A stretch of DNA of 39,509 nt from Villigracilis sp900696595. Its GTDB lineage: Bacteria; Chloroflexota; Anaerolineae; Anaerolineales; Villigracilaceae. The notes beneath the pieces were generated by a model. That model ran no database searches and had not been told where the DNA came from. It worked only from the letters and a program-made list of their open reading frames with translations. Positions within the stretch are counted from its first letter, which is position 1; each line of letters opens with the position of its first letter. The position numbers and the translations under genes were made by a program. Shown piece after piece: positions 1 to 8,023 of this stretch. The stretch covers positions 1-39,509 of the forward strand of contig SZPH01000039.1 in the NCBI GenBank assembly GCA_030263615.1, in the 5' to 3' direction.

Positions 1-64
1 AATGTTCACGAATAAACGAATAGGCGCGCCAACATTCGCGAATTCGTGACTTTATTCGTGGACG
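1..64 (+). repeat. Dispersed element, left-edge copy
   Basis: These 64 bases match the last 64 bases of the window in the same orientation with one mismatch, at position 32 (A here, G in the other copy). The full element, seen at 39438-39509, is an imperfect inverted repeat with ends CGTCCACGAA and TTCGTGGACG. The left end of this copy is cut off by the window edge. It looks like a short non-coding mobile or MITE-like element. No coding sequence is credible between here and position 296. Confidence 0.8.
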
Positions 65-192
65 GTTCGTGAGGATGGCAAAAGCGCTTAACATGAGTTG
101 TTAATTTCCACCAGCGGACTTTTATGCGCTACGCAGGAGATTTACCCCGCAAAACCTCGAAGGCTGAGCATTTACGACAACCTCCTGTTTAC

Positions 193-298
193 GCTTTGCG
201 CAGGGCAGGCGGGACAAACTGAAGTTTGTCGTACGCAAGCGGATCGCTTTGCGCAGGGCAGGCGGGACAAACTGAAGTTTGTCGTACGCGAGCGGATC
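193..298. repeat. 53-bp tandem duplication
   Basis: Two adjacent 53-bp units (193-245 and 246-298) differ at a single base. Each carries the palindrome GACAAACT-GA-AGTTTGTC, which can form an 8-bp hairpin. A related palindrome lies at 8227-8244. The second unit ends inside the stop codon of the M20 peptidase gene (stop at 297-299), so the repeat lies directly at the 3' end of that gene. Confidence 0.85.
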
Positions 299-1382
299 AC
301 CAATTTCTCAACAGCGCGGAAATCAATTTCACCCGTTGGGCGAGACTGCCGGCAAAGACGTATTCGCGATCCGAGTGATAGCCTTCGCCGATCGCGCCGA
401 GTCCGTCCAGCACAGGGACATTGAACGGGGCGACGAGGTTCGCATCGGAGGCGCCGCCCGTACCGCCCGCCTTGAGTTCGACGCCGATCTGCGCGGCGAT
501 GACTTGCGCCTTCTTGAAGGTCTTTTGCATAAGTTCGTCGAAGGGCATGGGCGGGCGGTTGAGTCCGCCGGTGATTTGCAGGGATGCGCCTTCGAGCGCG
601 GGTTTGAGATTCTTCATCGCCGCCTCGACCCGATTCCATTCTTCGACTCGCATGACGCGCACATCCACTTCCGCTTCGGCTTCCTCCGCGACCACATTCG
701 AGACCGTGCCACCCTTGATCACGCCAACGTTGACGGTGGTTTTCTTTTCGTAATCGGTCAATTTTTGAATGGCAATCACTTGATGCGCGATCTCTTCGAT
801 GGCGTTGCGCCCTTTTTCGTGATCGCCGCCCGCGTGCGCCGCGCGCCCTTTTGCTTTAACAGTGAATCCACCCACGCCTTTGCGCCAGGTTTTGAGCGAG
901 CCGTCGAGCAACGCCGGTTCCATCACCATCGTCAGTTCGGCTTCGCGCGCCATTTTTACGATCAACCCGCGCGAAGTGTGACTGCCGATCTCTTCGTCGG
1001 ATGTGCATAACAGCGCGACAGACCGGGTCAAGCCGTTCTTCAACGCGTCTTCAATCGCGCCCAGCGAAATGGCGATGCTGGCTTTCATGTCCGAGACGCC
1101 GGGGCCGCGAATCTTGCCTTCCTCTTCGCGGTAGGGAAATTTTTCTATCGTCCCCAACGGGAAGACTGTATCCATGTGGCAGACGAGAAGCATGGGTTTC
1201 CCGCCGCTCCCCCAACGGGCAATGACGTGATCCCCCGTCTCGAGGTTTGGAACGACCTCGACCTTCGCCCCAAGTTTGCGCGCCTCTTCCGCGACAATTG
1301 CGCCGACTCGATCCACGGCGGTTTTATCGTGAGAGGGGGATTCGGTTTCGACAAGGTGTTTGAGGAGGGGTCTGAGGTTCAT
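297..1382 (-). CDS. M20-family zinc metallopeptidase, carboxypeptidase G2-like
   Basis: This 361-residue protein has the complete active site of M20 peptidases (glutamate carboxypeptidase/ArgE/DapE superfamily). The metal ligand pair is H69-x-D71, the bridging Asp is D98 in GPGVSDMK, the catalytic Glu and its neighbour are E130-E131 in TSDEEIG, a further ligand is E155 in VMEP, and the last His is in the C-terminal GEGYHSDRE segment. The inserted dimerisation domain follows the KGRAAHAGG motif. It should hydrolyse amide bonds of small peptides or N-acyl amino acids, probably in the cytosol because no signal peptide is present. It is the last gene of the 3895-to-297 operon, 56 bp after uppP. 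No strong ribosome binding site precedes the ATG; the start fits family N-termini. The exact substrate is unknown. Confidence 0.87.
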   Translation of the reverse strand: MNLRPLLKHLVETESPSHDKTAVDRVGAIVAEEARKLGAKVEVVPNLETGDHVIARWGSGGKPMLLVCHMDTVFPLGTIEKFPYREEEGKIRGPGVSDMKASIAISLGAIEDALKNGLTRSVALLCTSDEEIGSHTSRGLIVKMAREAELTMVMEPALLDGSLKTWRKGVGGFTVKAKGRAAHAGGDHEKGRNAIEEIAHQVIAIQKLTDYEKKTTVNVGVIKGGTVSNVVAEEAEAEVDVRVMRVEEWNRVEAAMKNLKPALEGASLQITGGLNRPPMPFDELMQKTFKKAQVIAAQIGVELKAGGTGGASDANLVAPFNVPVLDGLGAIGEGYHSDREYVFAGSLAQRVKLISALLRNW

Positions 1383-1438
1383 GGTGTGGGGGGAGGAGGG
1401 ATGATATGAGATGCGAATTACGAGATAGGGGGCGCGAG

Positions 1439-2257
1439 TTATGAGTTACGAACAACGAAGATCGCCGCGCCAGCCAGCAGGCAGTATAGCGAAAAAATAT
1501 ATAGGGAATGATTGCGTAAATATTCCAACAGCCAGCGGATGGCGACCCAGCCGACAATGGCGGATGTAACAAATCCAGCGATGAGGATGGGCAGAAATTC
1601 GGTGGTGTTCGGCTGGAGGATGACTTGAACGGTTTCATACAACCCCGCCGCCATCAAAATGGGAGCGGACATGAGAAAGGCGAATCGCGCCGCCGAGGCG
1701 CGGTCGAATCCGCGCAACATCGCGCCCGCCATGGTCGCGCCGGAACGGGAGGCGCCGGGGAAGATCGCCAATACCTGAAACAAGCCGACGGTGAGCGCGT
1801 CCGTTGTTGTGGCGGATTCAAGCGCGCGTTTTTTTTTGTCGAAGTATTCGACAGCCGCGAGCAAAGCCGCCGTGAACAGCAGGCGAATCCCCGCCCATAG
1901 CAATGGGTCGCTGGACATGTCCTTGACGAAGCGGTTGAGCGCCAGTCCGACAAAACCCGCCGGGATGGTGGCCGCGATCACCAGCCAGCCCAGTTGCGCA
2001 TGAAAATCGTCCACCGGTTTTCCGCGCTTCATGCCGTGAAAGACCGCCAGCGCGATCTGCCAGTAATCCCGCCAGAAAAACACCAGCAGGGCGGCGACCG
2101 TTCCAAGTTGGACGATGACGTTGAAGGCGAAGGTTCGATCGTCGGCGGGAAGTCCAAGATAGTGACCGACGATAAACAAATGCGCCGTGGAGGAGACCGG
2201 GATGAATTCGGTCAATCCCTGCACGACGCCGAGGACGATGGCGTGAAGAATATTCAT
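1439..2257 (-). CDS. uppP: Undecaprenyl-diphosphatase UppP (BacA family)
   Basis: This 272-residue polytopic membrane protein recycles undecaprenyl diphosphate to undecaprenyl phosphate, the lipid carrier for peptidoglycan and other surface glycans. Both BacA/UppP signatures are present: the N-terminal QGLTEFIPVSSTAHL segment with catalytic E17, and PGASRSGATM in the second half. The length equals the family norm. The ATG overlaps the TGA of tgt (ATGA), which implies translational coupling. A carrier-lipid recycling enzyme fits a window that also encodes polyprenyl-phosphate-dependent glycan assembly, although the two sites are far apart. Confidence 0.95.
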   Translation of the reverse strand: MNILHAIVLGVVQGLTEFIPVSSTAHLFIVGHYLGLPADDRTFAFNVIVQLGTVAALLVFFWRDYWQIALAVFHGMKRGKPVDDFHAQLGWLVIAATIPAGFVGLALNRFVKDMSSDPLLWAGIRLLFTAALLAAVEYFDKKKRALESATTTDALTVGLFQVLAIFPGASRSGATMAGAMLRGFDRASAARFAFLMSAPILMAAGLYETVQVILQPNTTEFLPILIAGFVTSAIVGWVAIRWLLEYLRNHSLYIFSLYCLLAGAAIFVVRNS

Positions 2258-3375
2258 GGATTTCGGTTTCGTTTCGCGTTATTCGACCATTGATTCAGCA
2301 ATTCCGGCGCGCGGTCTTCAAACGAGCCTTCGGCGATATACGCGCGAATCCGCTCCATCAGTCGGATCAGCGCGCGCAGGTTGTGAATAGAAATGAGCGT
2401 CCCCGCGAGCAATTCCTTCGCCGCGATCAGGTGGCGGATGTATGCGCGGGCGAAGGTTTTGCAGGTATAACAATCGCAGGTTTCGTCAATTGGACGGTCG
2501 TCCCTCGCAAAGGAAGCGTTCATCAGGTTCAAGCGTCCCTCGGGGGCGAAGGCGGAGTGATGACGCGCCAGCCGGGTCGGCAAAACGCAATCGAAGATAT
2601 CAACGCCGCGCAAAACGCCGTTGATCAGGTCTTCGGGCGTGCCGACTCCCATCAGGTAGCGCGGCTTGTTCTCCGGCAACAGAGGCGTGACAACGTCGAG
2701 CGTATCGTGCATCTCCTGTTTGGTCTCGCCCACCGAGAGTCCACCGATGGCGATGCCGGGCGTATCGAGCGCGGCGATGAATTTGGCAGACTCCGCTCTC
2801 AGCGCAGGATCAACCCCGCCTTGCACGATCCCGAACAGGGCTTGGTCGAGGCGCGTCTTCGCCTTCAGCGAACGCTCCGCCCAACGATGAGTCCGCCGCA
2901 TGGCTTGCTTGATGTAGGCATGGTCGTTCGGGTCGGAACATTCGTCGAACGCCATGATGATGTCCGCGCCAAGGTTTTCCTGAACGGCAATGGACTTCTC
3001 CGGCGTCAAACGATGCGTTGAGCCGTCAATGTGACTTTTGAAGGTCGCGCCGTCGTCGTCTATTTTGCGGGTTTGCGCGAGGGAGAAAACCTGAAAGCCG
3101 CCAGAGTCGGTCAGCATGGGTTTGCGCCACTGCATGAATTTGTGAAGTCCGCCCATGTCGCGCACAATCTCGTCGCCGGGGCGCAGATAAAGATGATACG
3201 TGTTGCTCAACACCAGCGAAGCGTTGATGTCTTTAAGGTGTTCAGGCGTCAGCGTCTTGACGGTCGCCTGCGTGCCGACGGGGGCGAATACGGGAGTGAG
3301 CAGGTCGCCGTGCGGCGTGGAGAAAATCCCCGCGCGGGCGCGGTTGTCTTGGGCTGTGATTTGGAACTGGAACAT
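2254..3375 (-). CDS. tgt: tRNA-guanine transglycosylase (queuine/preQ1)
   Basis: This 373-residue enzyme exchanges the wobble guanine of tRNAs with GUN anticodons for preQ1, the committed step of queuosine insertion. Visible landmarks are TDSGGFQVFS, the substrate pocket FDECSDP, the nucleophile region VDIFDCVLPTRLARH, and the zinc site C-x-C-x2-C near the C-terminus (CDCYTC) followed by a His. Length and order of motifs are normal for bacterial Tgt. Only 4 bp separate it from the small unknown gene upstream, and it overlaps uppP downstream. No other queuosine genes are in the window. Confidence 0.96.
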   Translation of the reverse strand: MFQFQITAQDNRARAGIFSTPHGDLLTPVFAPVGTQATVKTLTPEHLKDINASLVLSNTYHLYLRPGDEIVRDMGGLHKFMQWRKPMLTDSGGFQVFSLAQTRKIDDDGATFKSHIDGSTHRLTPEKSIAVQENLGADIIMAFDECSDPNDHAYIKQAMRRTHRWAERSLKAKTRLDQALFGIVQGGVDPALRAESAKFIAALDTPGIAIGGLSVGETKQEMHDTLDVVTPLLPENKPRYLMGVGTPEDLINGVLRGVDIFDCVLPTRLARHHSAFAPEGRLNLMNASFARDDRPIDETCDCYTCKTFARAYIRHLIAAKELLAGTLISIHNLRALIRLMERIRAYIAEGSFEDRAPELLNQWSNNAKRNRNP

Positions 3376-3379
3376 TCCG

Positions 3380-3895
3380 CTACAATAACCCGATCGTGAT
3401 TTTATTCGGGCGCACCAACAGCATCGGAACGCTCATGCTCAATTGCGGCACATAGGGGTTGGCGATCTCCGCGTCGTACAGCGAAAGCCAACTTGTGTTC
3501 ATCACGTCGAGACTTGCCGCGAAATCGGCGGCGGTCGAAACGCGCAGGGAGGATTTGATCTCGAACGACCCTGCCAACACCTGCGCCGGTTGCATACGGC
3601 GGTTCAACTCCGATGAATCATAATCGGGCGGGTCATGCGCGGGCGGCGCAAGATGAAAACCGATCACCTCCGGTGTGGGAATGAACGCCTCCTCCTTTGA
3701 ATAATTGCGCGGGGGCGACCCCGCCAGCTGAATAATGCTCGCCTTGTATAGATGGATGAAATTTGGAACCCCCTGTGTGCGCAACCAGATGCTGACCCTC
3801 ATGTTCTCGCGCAAAATAATATCCCCGCGAATCAACATCGTCGGGGTATAGATGATGACGGTCGAGGCTTTTTCGTCGGGCGCAAGTTCTCGCAT
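3380..3895 (-). CDS. Conserved-looking protein of unknown function
   Basis: This 171-residue soluble protein belongs to no family I recognise. It begins with a charged, beta-rich segment (STVIIYTPTMLIRGDIILREN) and contains a proline-rich stretch around residues 75-95. It has no signal peptide, membrane segment or cysteine motif. A good ribosome binding site (AGGAG, 6 nt before the ATG) and a TATAAT box support expression. It is the first gene of the operon with tgt, uppP and the peptidase, 4 bp before tgt, so its promoter probably drives the whole group. Confidence 0.72.
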   Translation of the reverse strand: MRELAPDEKASTVIIYTPTMLIRGDIILRENMRVSIWLRTQGVPNFIHLYKASIIQLAGSPPRNYSKEEAFIPTPEVIGFHLAPPAHDPPDYDSSELNRRMQPAQVLAGSFEIKSSLRVSTAADFAASLDVMNTSWLSLYDAEIANPYVPQLSMSVPMLLVRPNKITIGLL

Positions 3896-3912
3896 AACAT
3901 TCTCCTGGTCGA

Positions 3913-3918
3913 ATTATA
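3913..3918 (-). promoter_or_regulatory. -10 box (TATAAT) for the tgt-uppP operon
   Basis: On the minus strand TATAAT lies about 17 nt before the ATG of the unknown gene, with the ribosome binding site in between. The surrounding 13-mer CGCGTGTATAATT recurs exactly in front of rfbF (39045-39057). No convincing -35 box is visible. Confidence 0.55.
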
Positions 3919-3968
3919 CACGCGATGTGGTTTCATATACCGCCCTTCCAGCCGACTCAGGACTCGTT

Positions 3969-3974
3969 TATACT
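3969..3974 (+). promoter_or_regulatory. Possible -10 box (TATACT) for recJ
   Basis: TATACT ends 9 nt before the chosen recJ ATG at 3984. A transcript starting the usual distance downstream would have almost no leader, and no ribosome binding site precedes that ATG. This agrees with a leaderless message, as proposed here for der and mutS. Confidence 0.4.
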
Positions 3975-3983
3975 CGCGCCGTC

Positions 3984-5690
3984 ATGAAACCGCAGGATAA
4001 ACACTGGAATATTCCGCCTCGCATCGCGCCCGAAGCGGATTCAGCGCTTCAAGCCTTTCCTCCGCTGTTGCGTCAGGCGCTTTACAATCGCGGCTTCGCC
4101 GACGACGCCTCGGCGCGCGCGTTTCTACGCGGCGAACCGAGCCACAACACCGATCCTTTTCAGATGACCGACATGGGAATCGCAATCGAACGCATCCTTC
4201 ATGCCGTCGAAAGAAACGAAACCATCGCCGTCTACGGCGATTACGATGTGGACGGAGTCACAGCGACCGCCCTGCTGGTCGAGGCGTTGAAACATCTTGG
4301 CGCAAACGCGATCGGCTATATCCCGAATCGATTCGACGAAGGCTACGGTCTCAACAACAACGCGCTGGACGATCTCAAGGCGCAGGGAGTAAAACTGGTC
4401 GTCAGTGTGGATTGCGGCATCCGCTCGCCAAACGAAGCGGCTCACGCCCGGACTTTGGGACTCGACCTGATCATCAGCGACCATCACCACCCTGACGGAG
4501 AAAACCTGCCCGCCGCCTTCGCCGTCATCAACCCCAAACGACACGGCGATCTTTATCCCGATAAGGATTTGGCTGGCGTGGGGATTGCTTATAAGATCGC
4601 GGAGGCGTTGACCATCCTTCATCCTTCATCCTTCATCCTTGATTCATTGCTCGATCTCGTCGCCCTCGGAACCGTCGCCGACCTTGCCCCGCTTGTGGGA
4701 GAGAATCGCGTCCTTGTCAAAAAGGGATTGCGGCAGATGAGTCAGACCAGGCGGCAGGGATTGTTCTCTCTTGCGGCGGTCGCCGAGCTGAATCTCAAGA
4801 AAGTTAACGCCGGTCACATCGGCTTCATGCTCGGACCGCGCTTGAACGCAGCGGGACGATTGAAGGAAGCGCTCGCCGCTTTTGAATTATTGACTACGAG
4901 CGACGTCTTCAAAGCCGGTGAACTCGCCCAGCAGCTCGACATGCAGAACCGCGAACGCCAGCGCATCACAAGGGAGGCGCAAACCCGCGCAGAAGAGATC
5001 GCCCTGAGCGGCGACCCGGATACCTGCCTGCTCTTTGCCGCGCATGAAGATTTCAACCCCGGCGTGGTCGGTCTCGCCGCCTCGCGCCTGACAGATAAAT
5101 ATTACCGCCCCGCCATCGTCGCCTCCAAAGGCGCGGACGAAACGCGCGGATCATGCCGCTCCATCCCCGAATTTCACATCACCGACGCGCTCGATCAATG
5201 CGCGGATTTGCTCGTCCGTCACGGCGGTCATGCCGCGGCGGCGGGCTTCACCGTCCGCAATGAAAATTTAGAAGAGCTCGTTTCGCGCCTGAAAGCCATC
5301 GCCGGGGAAAAACTTTCGGGAACAGAACTCAAGCCCACCCTTACAGCGGATGCGGAGGTTGATTTATCCGAAATGCGCCCCGAGGTTTACGAAAAGGGAC
5401 TCAAATACCTTGAGCCCACAGGCTACGGCAACCGCGAGGCGACCTTCGTAGCGCGAAGCGTCAAAGTCAAATCGTCGCGCACTGTGGGCGCGGAGGGGAA
5501 ACATCTAAAATTGACGCTTGAAGATTCAAAAGGCGTCGTCCATGACGCCATCGGTTTTAAATTCGGAGAACGGCATAAATCCATGCCGCCGCGAGTGGAT
5601 GTGCTCTTCGTTTATGAACCGAACGAGTACAACGGGCGGGTGACGTATCAATTGAATTTGAAGGACTTGAAAGCGGCAAACGGGCGGTAA
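3984..5690 (+). CDS. recJ: Single-stranded-DNA exonuclease RecJ
   Basis: This protein of about 568 residues is a DHH-family 5'-3' ssDNA exonuclease acting in recombination, mismatch and base-excision repair. The DHH core is shown by GDYDVDGVTA (motif I), VSVDCGI and SDHHHP (DHH motif); the DHHA1 domain by RSIPEFHITDALDQC and GGHAAAAGF; a C-terminal OB-fold RecJ domain follows. An in-frame start 132 nt upstream is possible but would overlap the divergent promoter. The ATG at 3984 begins the family-like N-terminus. A heptamer array at 4613-4640 adds an unusual HPSSFILDS stretch near residue 212, between DHH motifs. This is one of several coding genes here carrying such repeats. Confidence 0.92.
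   Translation: MKPQDKHWNIPPRIAPEADSALQAFPPLLRQALYNRGFADDASARAFLRGEPSHNTDPFQMTDMGIAIERILHAVERNETIAVYGDYDVDGVTATALLVEALKHLGANAIGYIPNRFDEGYGLNNNALDDLKAQGVKLVVSVDCGIRSPNEAAHARTLGLDLIISDHHHPDGENLPAAFAVINPKRHGDLYPDKDLAGVGIAYKIAEALTILHPSSFILDSLLDLVALGTVADLAPLVGENRVLVKKGLRQMSQTRRQGLFSLAAVAELNLKKVNAGHIGFMLGPRLNAAGRLKEALAAFELLTTSDVFKAGELAQQLDMQNRERQRITREAQTRAEEIALSGDPDTCLLFAAHEDFNPGVVGLAASRLTDKYYRPAIVASKGADETRGSCRSIPEFHITDALDQCADLLVRHGGHAAAAGFTVRNENLEELVSRLKAIAGEKLSGTELKPTLTADAEVDLSEMRPEVYEKGLKYLEPTGYGNREATFVARSVKVKSSRTVGAEGKHLKLTLEDSKGVVHDAIGFKFGERHKSMPPRVDVLFVYEPNEYNGRVTYQLNLKDLKAANGR
4613..4640 (+). repeat. Heptamer array CATCCTT x4 inside recJ
   Basis: Four perfect copies of CATCCTT follow each other without a break and are translated in frame as part of TILHPSSFILDS. 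The period of 7 nt matches the other arrays in this window. Confidence 0.9.
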
Positions 5691-5720
5691 GGGCGGGCGC
5701 TCAACCGCCTTCTCTTTATT
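5683..5720 (+). terminator. Weak hairpin between recJ and rhodanese genes
   Basis: GGCGGT (5683-5688) can pair with ACCGCC (5704-5709), followed by a T-rich stretch. It lies between two converging genes only 25 bp apart and could end recJ transcription. The stem is short and the loop long, so this is tentative. Confidence 0.3.
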
Positions 5721-6057
5721 TCTGCACCGGCAATTTTGCCCGCCGCCAGGCAAGCATCCCGCCCCGGAGGTTGAACGCCTTGAAGCCTTCCTTCGCCAGC
5801 ATCTTCGACGCGCTCGCGCTGCGGTTGCCGCTCGCGCAAACGCAAACGATCTCGCGTTCCTTCGGCAATTCGTTCATCCTGCCGCGCAGGGCGTCGAGCG
5901 GAAGCAACTTCGCCCCTGCAATGTGACCGGATCGAAATTCATGCGGCTGACGCACGTCCAAGACCAGCGGATGTTTCCCGAACTTCAGTTTCTCGCTCAA
6001 TTCTTCGGGGGTAATGACCGGCGTTGCCGGGCCAAAAAGGGCGGATAAAAATCCCAT
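5716..6057 (-). CDS. Single-domain rhodanese-like protein
   Basis: This 113-residue protein is one rhodanese domain. It has the entry motif LVLDVRQPHEFRSGHI and the active-site loop CASGNRSAS, whose cysteine would carry the persulfide. It should transfer sulfane sulfur or act as a persulfide carrier in the cytosol. The N-terminal MGFLSALFG is short and mildly hydrophobic, not a clear signal peptide. AAGGAG lies 10 nt before the ATG. The gene converges with recJ and stands alone; the physiological partner is unknown. Confidence 0.88.
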   Translation of the reverse strand: MGFLSALFGPATPVITPEELSEKLKFGKHPLVLDVRQPHEFRSGHIAGAKLLPLDALRGRMNELPKEREIVCVCASGNRSASASKMLAKEGFKAFNLRGGMLAWRRAKLPVQK

Positions 6058-6099
6058 ACGACATTGTCTCCTTGGTGGTCATATCCTCTAAGGGAGCGC

Positions 6100-6205
6100 C
6101 TGAAAACTCTTGTCCTTGTCATTTCGAGCGCCAGCGAGAAATCTTTTCCCCGCGAGCGCGCAGGATTTCTTCTCGCTCCGCTCGTCGAAATGACAGTTTT
6201 CAGAC
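6100..6205. repeat. MITE-like palindromic repeat, family B, copy 1
   Basis: About 106 bp bounded by CTGAAAACT and AGTTTTCAG-type ends with an inner GTCATTTCGA/TCGAAATGAC pair. A close relative lies at 20669-20774. It occupies most of the 6058-6271 gap, which has no gene. Confidence 0.75.
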
Positions 6206-6271
6206 ACTTTCGAATGAATCCTTCGGCGTTAGAAAACGCCGACTATGCAGATCGTTGCGCCGATTGCGCAA

Positions 6272-7243
6272 TTACGGACCCCAGCGGGGCTGGTAATCGC
6301 AATAATCATTGTCCGTCAATCTTCTTACATCCGCGCCGTCAATGCGGATGATGTAAATCTCGCATCCGTGATCGTTTCCGTATAGGTCGTAATAGGCTGT
6401 AAACGCAACCCATTGACCGTCGGGCGAGATGGAGGGTCCCTGCGAGTTGCCGCCGGAGGGAGTCAAGATACGCGAGTCGCTTCCATCCGCGTTCATGATG
6501 TAAACATCCCGGTTCCAGGGTTGACCGGAATAAGTGACGATGAACAAGCCGTCGGGCGACCAGTCGCTTCGTCCGCGGATGGCGGGCAGGTCGCTGACCC
6601 TGAGCAGGTCGCTGCCGTCAGGCTTGATTCTGTAAAGTTGAATCGCGCCTTGCATGTCCGAAGCAAACAAAATATAAACGCCGTCCGGCGACCAGGTCGG
6701 GTCCCAGCCGGAGGCGTTCGGCACAGGCTGTGGGTTTGTCCCATCGCGGTTCATTATCCATATCTGGTTTGCGTCCGACGTTGAAAGTTTGAAGGCGATT
6801 TTCGAGCCGTCGGGTGAAATTTCAGGTCCGTTGAGGTTGCCGAGCCGGTCGGTGAGTTGTTTAACTTCGCCGCTGGAGATGATCGTTTCGTAAATTTCGT
6901 AGATGTTCGGTTCGCGAAAAGCGGCGTAGACGACGCTCGATCCATCCGGCGAGATGGACGGGTAATAGCGCTGGCGGTTGTCGTCGGTCGTCAGGCGGCG
7001 AAAGCCGGAGCCGTCGGCGTTGATGAGGCATATCTGATTCGCGGCTTGAACTTTGAAAATCTGGCAGACGAAGGCAATCTTCCCCGTCGGTTCGCTTTCG
7101 GATGAAGGGATGGGGGGATTCGTCGTCGGCGGAGTGAAAGGCGCAAGCGTGGCGAACAGGTCCGGGGTGGGGGTCGAGGCGGAAGGGAATCCGCAGGTAA
7201 GGGCAGCGATTAAAAAGATCGAGAGGCGGGCGAGTCTCTTCAT
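6272..7243 (-). CDS. Exported TolB-like (PD40) beta-propeller protein
   Basis: This 323-residue protein has an N-terminal signal peptide (MKRLARLSIFLIAALTCGFPS), a Thr/Pro-rich linker (about residues 22-55), then a beta-propeller made of PD40/WD40-like blades. At least five blades show the SPDG signature (ISPDGSSVVY, ISPDGSKIAF, WSPDGVYILF, WSPDGLFIV, ISPDGQWVAF). The cysteine after ALT could be a lipid anchor, but the lipobox is not canonical. Such propellers bind proteins or ligands on the outer face; no enzymatic residue is evident. The frame stays open upstream, but the ATG at 7243 starts the signal peptide, one base after the stop of the preceding gene, so the two are cotranscribed. Confidence 0.82.
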   Translation of the reverse strand: MKRLARLSIFLIAALTCGFPSASTPTPDLFATLAPFTPPTTNPPIPSSESEPTGKIAFVCQIFKVQAANQICLINADGSGFRRLTTDDNRQRYYPSISPDGSSVVYAAFREPNIYEIYETIISSGEVKQLTDRLGNLNGPEISPDGSKIAFKLSTSDANQIWIMNRDGTNPQPVPNASGWDPTWSPDGVYILFASDMQGAIQLYRIKPDGSDLLRVSDLPAIRGRSDWSPDGLFIVTYSGQPWNRDVYIMNADGSDSRILTPSGGNSQGPSISPDGQWVAFTAYYDLYGNDHGCEIYIIRIDGADVRRLTDNDYCDYQPRWGP

Positions 7244-7244
7244 T

Positions 7245-7556
7245 CTATTCTTCTTCAAGAAAGAGTTCTTCGCCGTGAATGATCTTCGCGCCGACGCTAT
7301 GACATTGGGGGCATTTGGTTTCGCCCTGTTGCGGGCGATAGACAAGAAAGCACCACATACATTGCTGCTCGGCGGGGATGATGCGGACGCTGAGTTTTGC
7401 GTTTGCAAGCGGCGTCGCCGATGTCAGGTCAGTCCAATCGCGGAGAACTTCTTCGGCGTCCGCGAGCAATTCTCCCACTGCGAGGCGAATCGTTTCGGGT
7501 TTTGCGTTTTTCGTATTCAGGGTTCGGACAATGGCTGAAAGTTTTTGATTCGTCAT
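7245..7556 (-). CDS. HypA-like zinc-ribbon protein lacking the nickel site
   Basis: This 103-residue protein resembles HypA/HybF metallochaperones: an ETIRLAVGEL segment like the HypA beta-strand core, then a zinc ribbon CMWC...CPQCHS and the ending IIHGEELFLEEE, close to the HypA C-terminal strand. True HypA starts Met-His-Glu and uses that His2 to bind nickel; this protein starts MTNQK and lacks it. No hydrogenase or urease genes are in the window. It may be a repurposed HypA relative or a distant zinc-ribbon protein. It lies directly before the propeller gene and after the RNase P RNA on the same strand. Confidence 0.55.
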   Translation of the reverse strand: MTNQKLSAIVRTLNTKNAKPETIRLAVGELLADAEEVLRDWTDLTSATPLANAKLSVRIIPAEQQCMWCFLVYRPQQGETKCPQCHSVGAKIIHGEELFLEEE

Positions 7557-7568
7557 TCCGATAAAGCG

Positions 7569-8023
7569 CTCCAGGCTGGTCTATAAGCCGCATTCTGTCC
7601 GGTGTTTCCACCTGGGCAATCATCTCTCTGGGCGGAGCGTCGCCGCTCCGCTCGGTGCAGCCTACCCGGGACTGACCCAACCCACAGGAGGGAAGGGCGC
7701 GTAAGGAGACGAGCAGCCTCCCATCGTCCACAGACGAAATCTTGCCTGGCCGCATGTATTACTACATGCGCCGGTGGTCTCTTACACCACCTTTTCACCA
7801 TCACGCCCCCTCCGCCCCTTGCGGGGCGCCTCTCCCAAATTCCGAAGGAATTTGGGAGAGGACGGGTGGGGGTCGCTGACTGTTTCTGTGGCCCATTCCG
7901 GCAGGTTCACGCCTCTCGGCGGCTTCCCCGCCCCGGGGTACTCTCCGACGCCGTGCTCTATAGGAGTGCGGACTTTCCTCGATCCCGTCAACGCAGGACC
8001 GCGATTGCCCGACCAGCCTGAAG
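7569..8023 (-). ncRNA. rnpB: RNase P RNA, bacterial class A
   Basis: The RNA subunit that cleaves 5' leaders from precursor tRNAs. The ends form helix P1: the 5' CTTCAGGCTGGTC (8011-8023) pairs with the 3' GACCAGCCTGGAG (7569-7581). The universal CRI segment GAGGAAAGTCCG is at 7969-7980, and the matching 3' CACCGGACAGAATGCGGCTTATAG lies before P1, giving helix P4. Length is about 455 nt, long for the class, because the variable P12 region (about 7800-7875) carries two extra hairpins, including a perfect 15-bp stem with a 3-nt loop (7829-7843/7847-7861). Exact ends are estimated from P1. Confidence 0.95.

Noticed and set aside
193..298. Possible CRISPR array
   Set aside because: Only two units, directly adjacent with no spacer; the heptad arrays also lack unique spacers, and no cas gene is present.
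98..424. Small gene at the left edge
   Set aside because: The frame crosses the tandem repeat and the antisense of the M20 gene and has no recognisable product.
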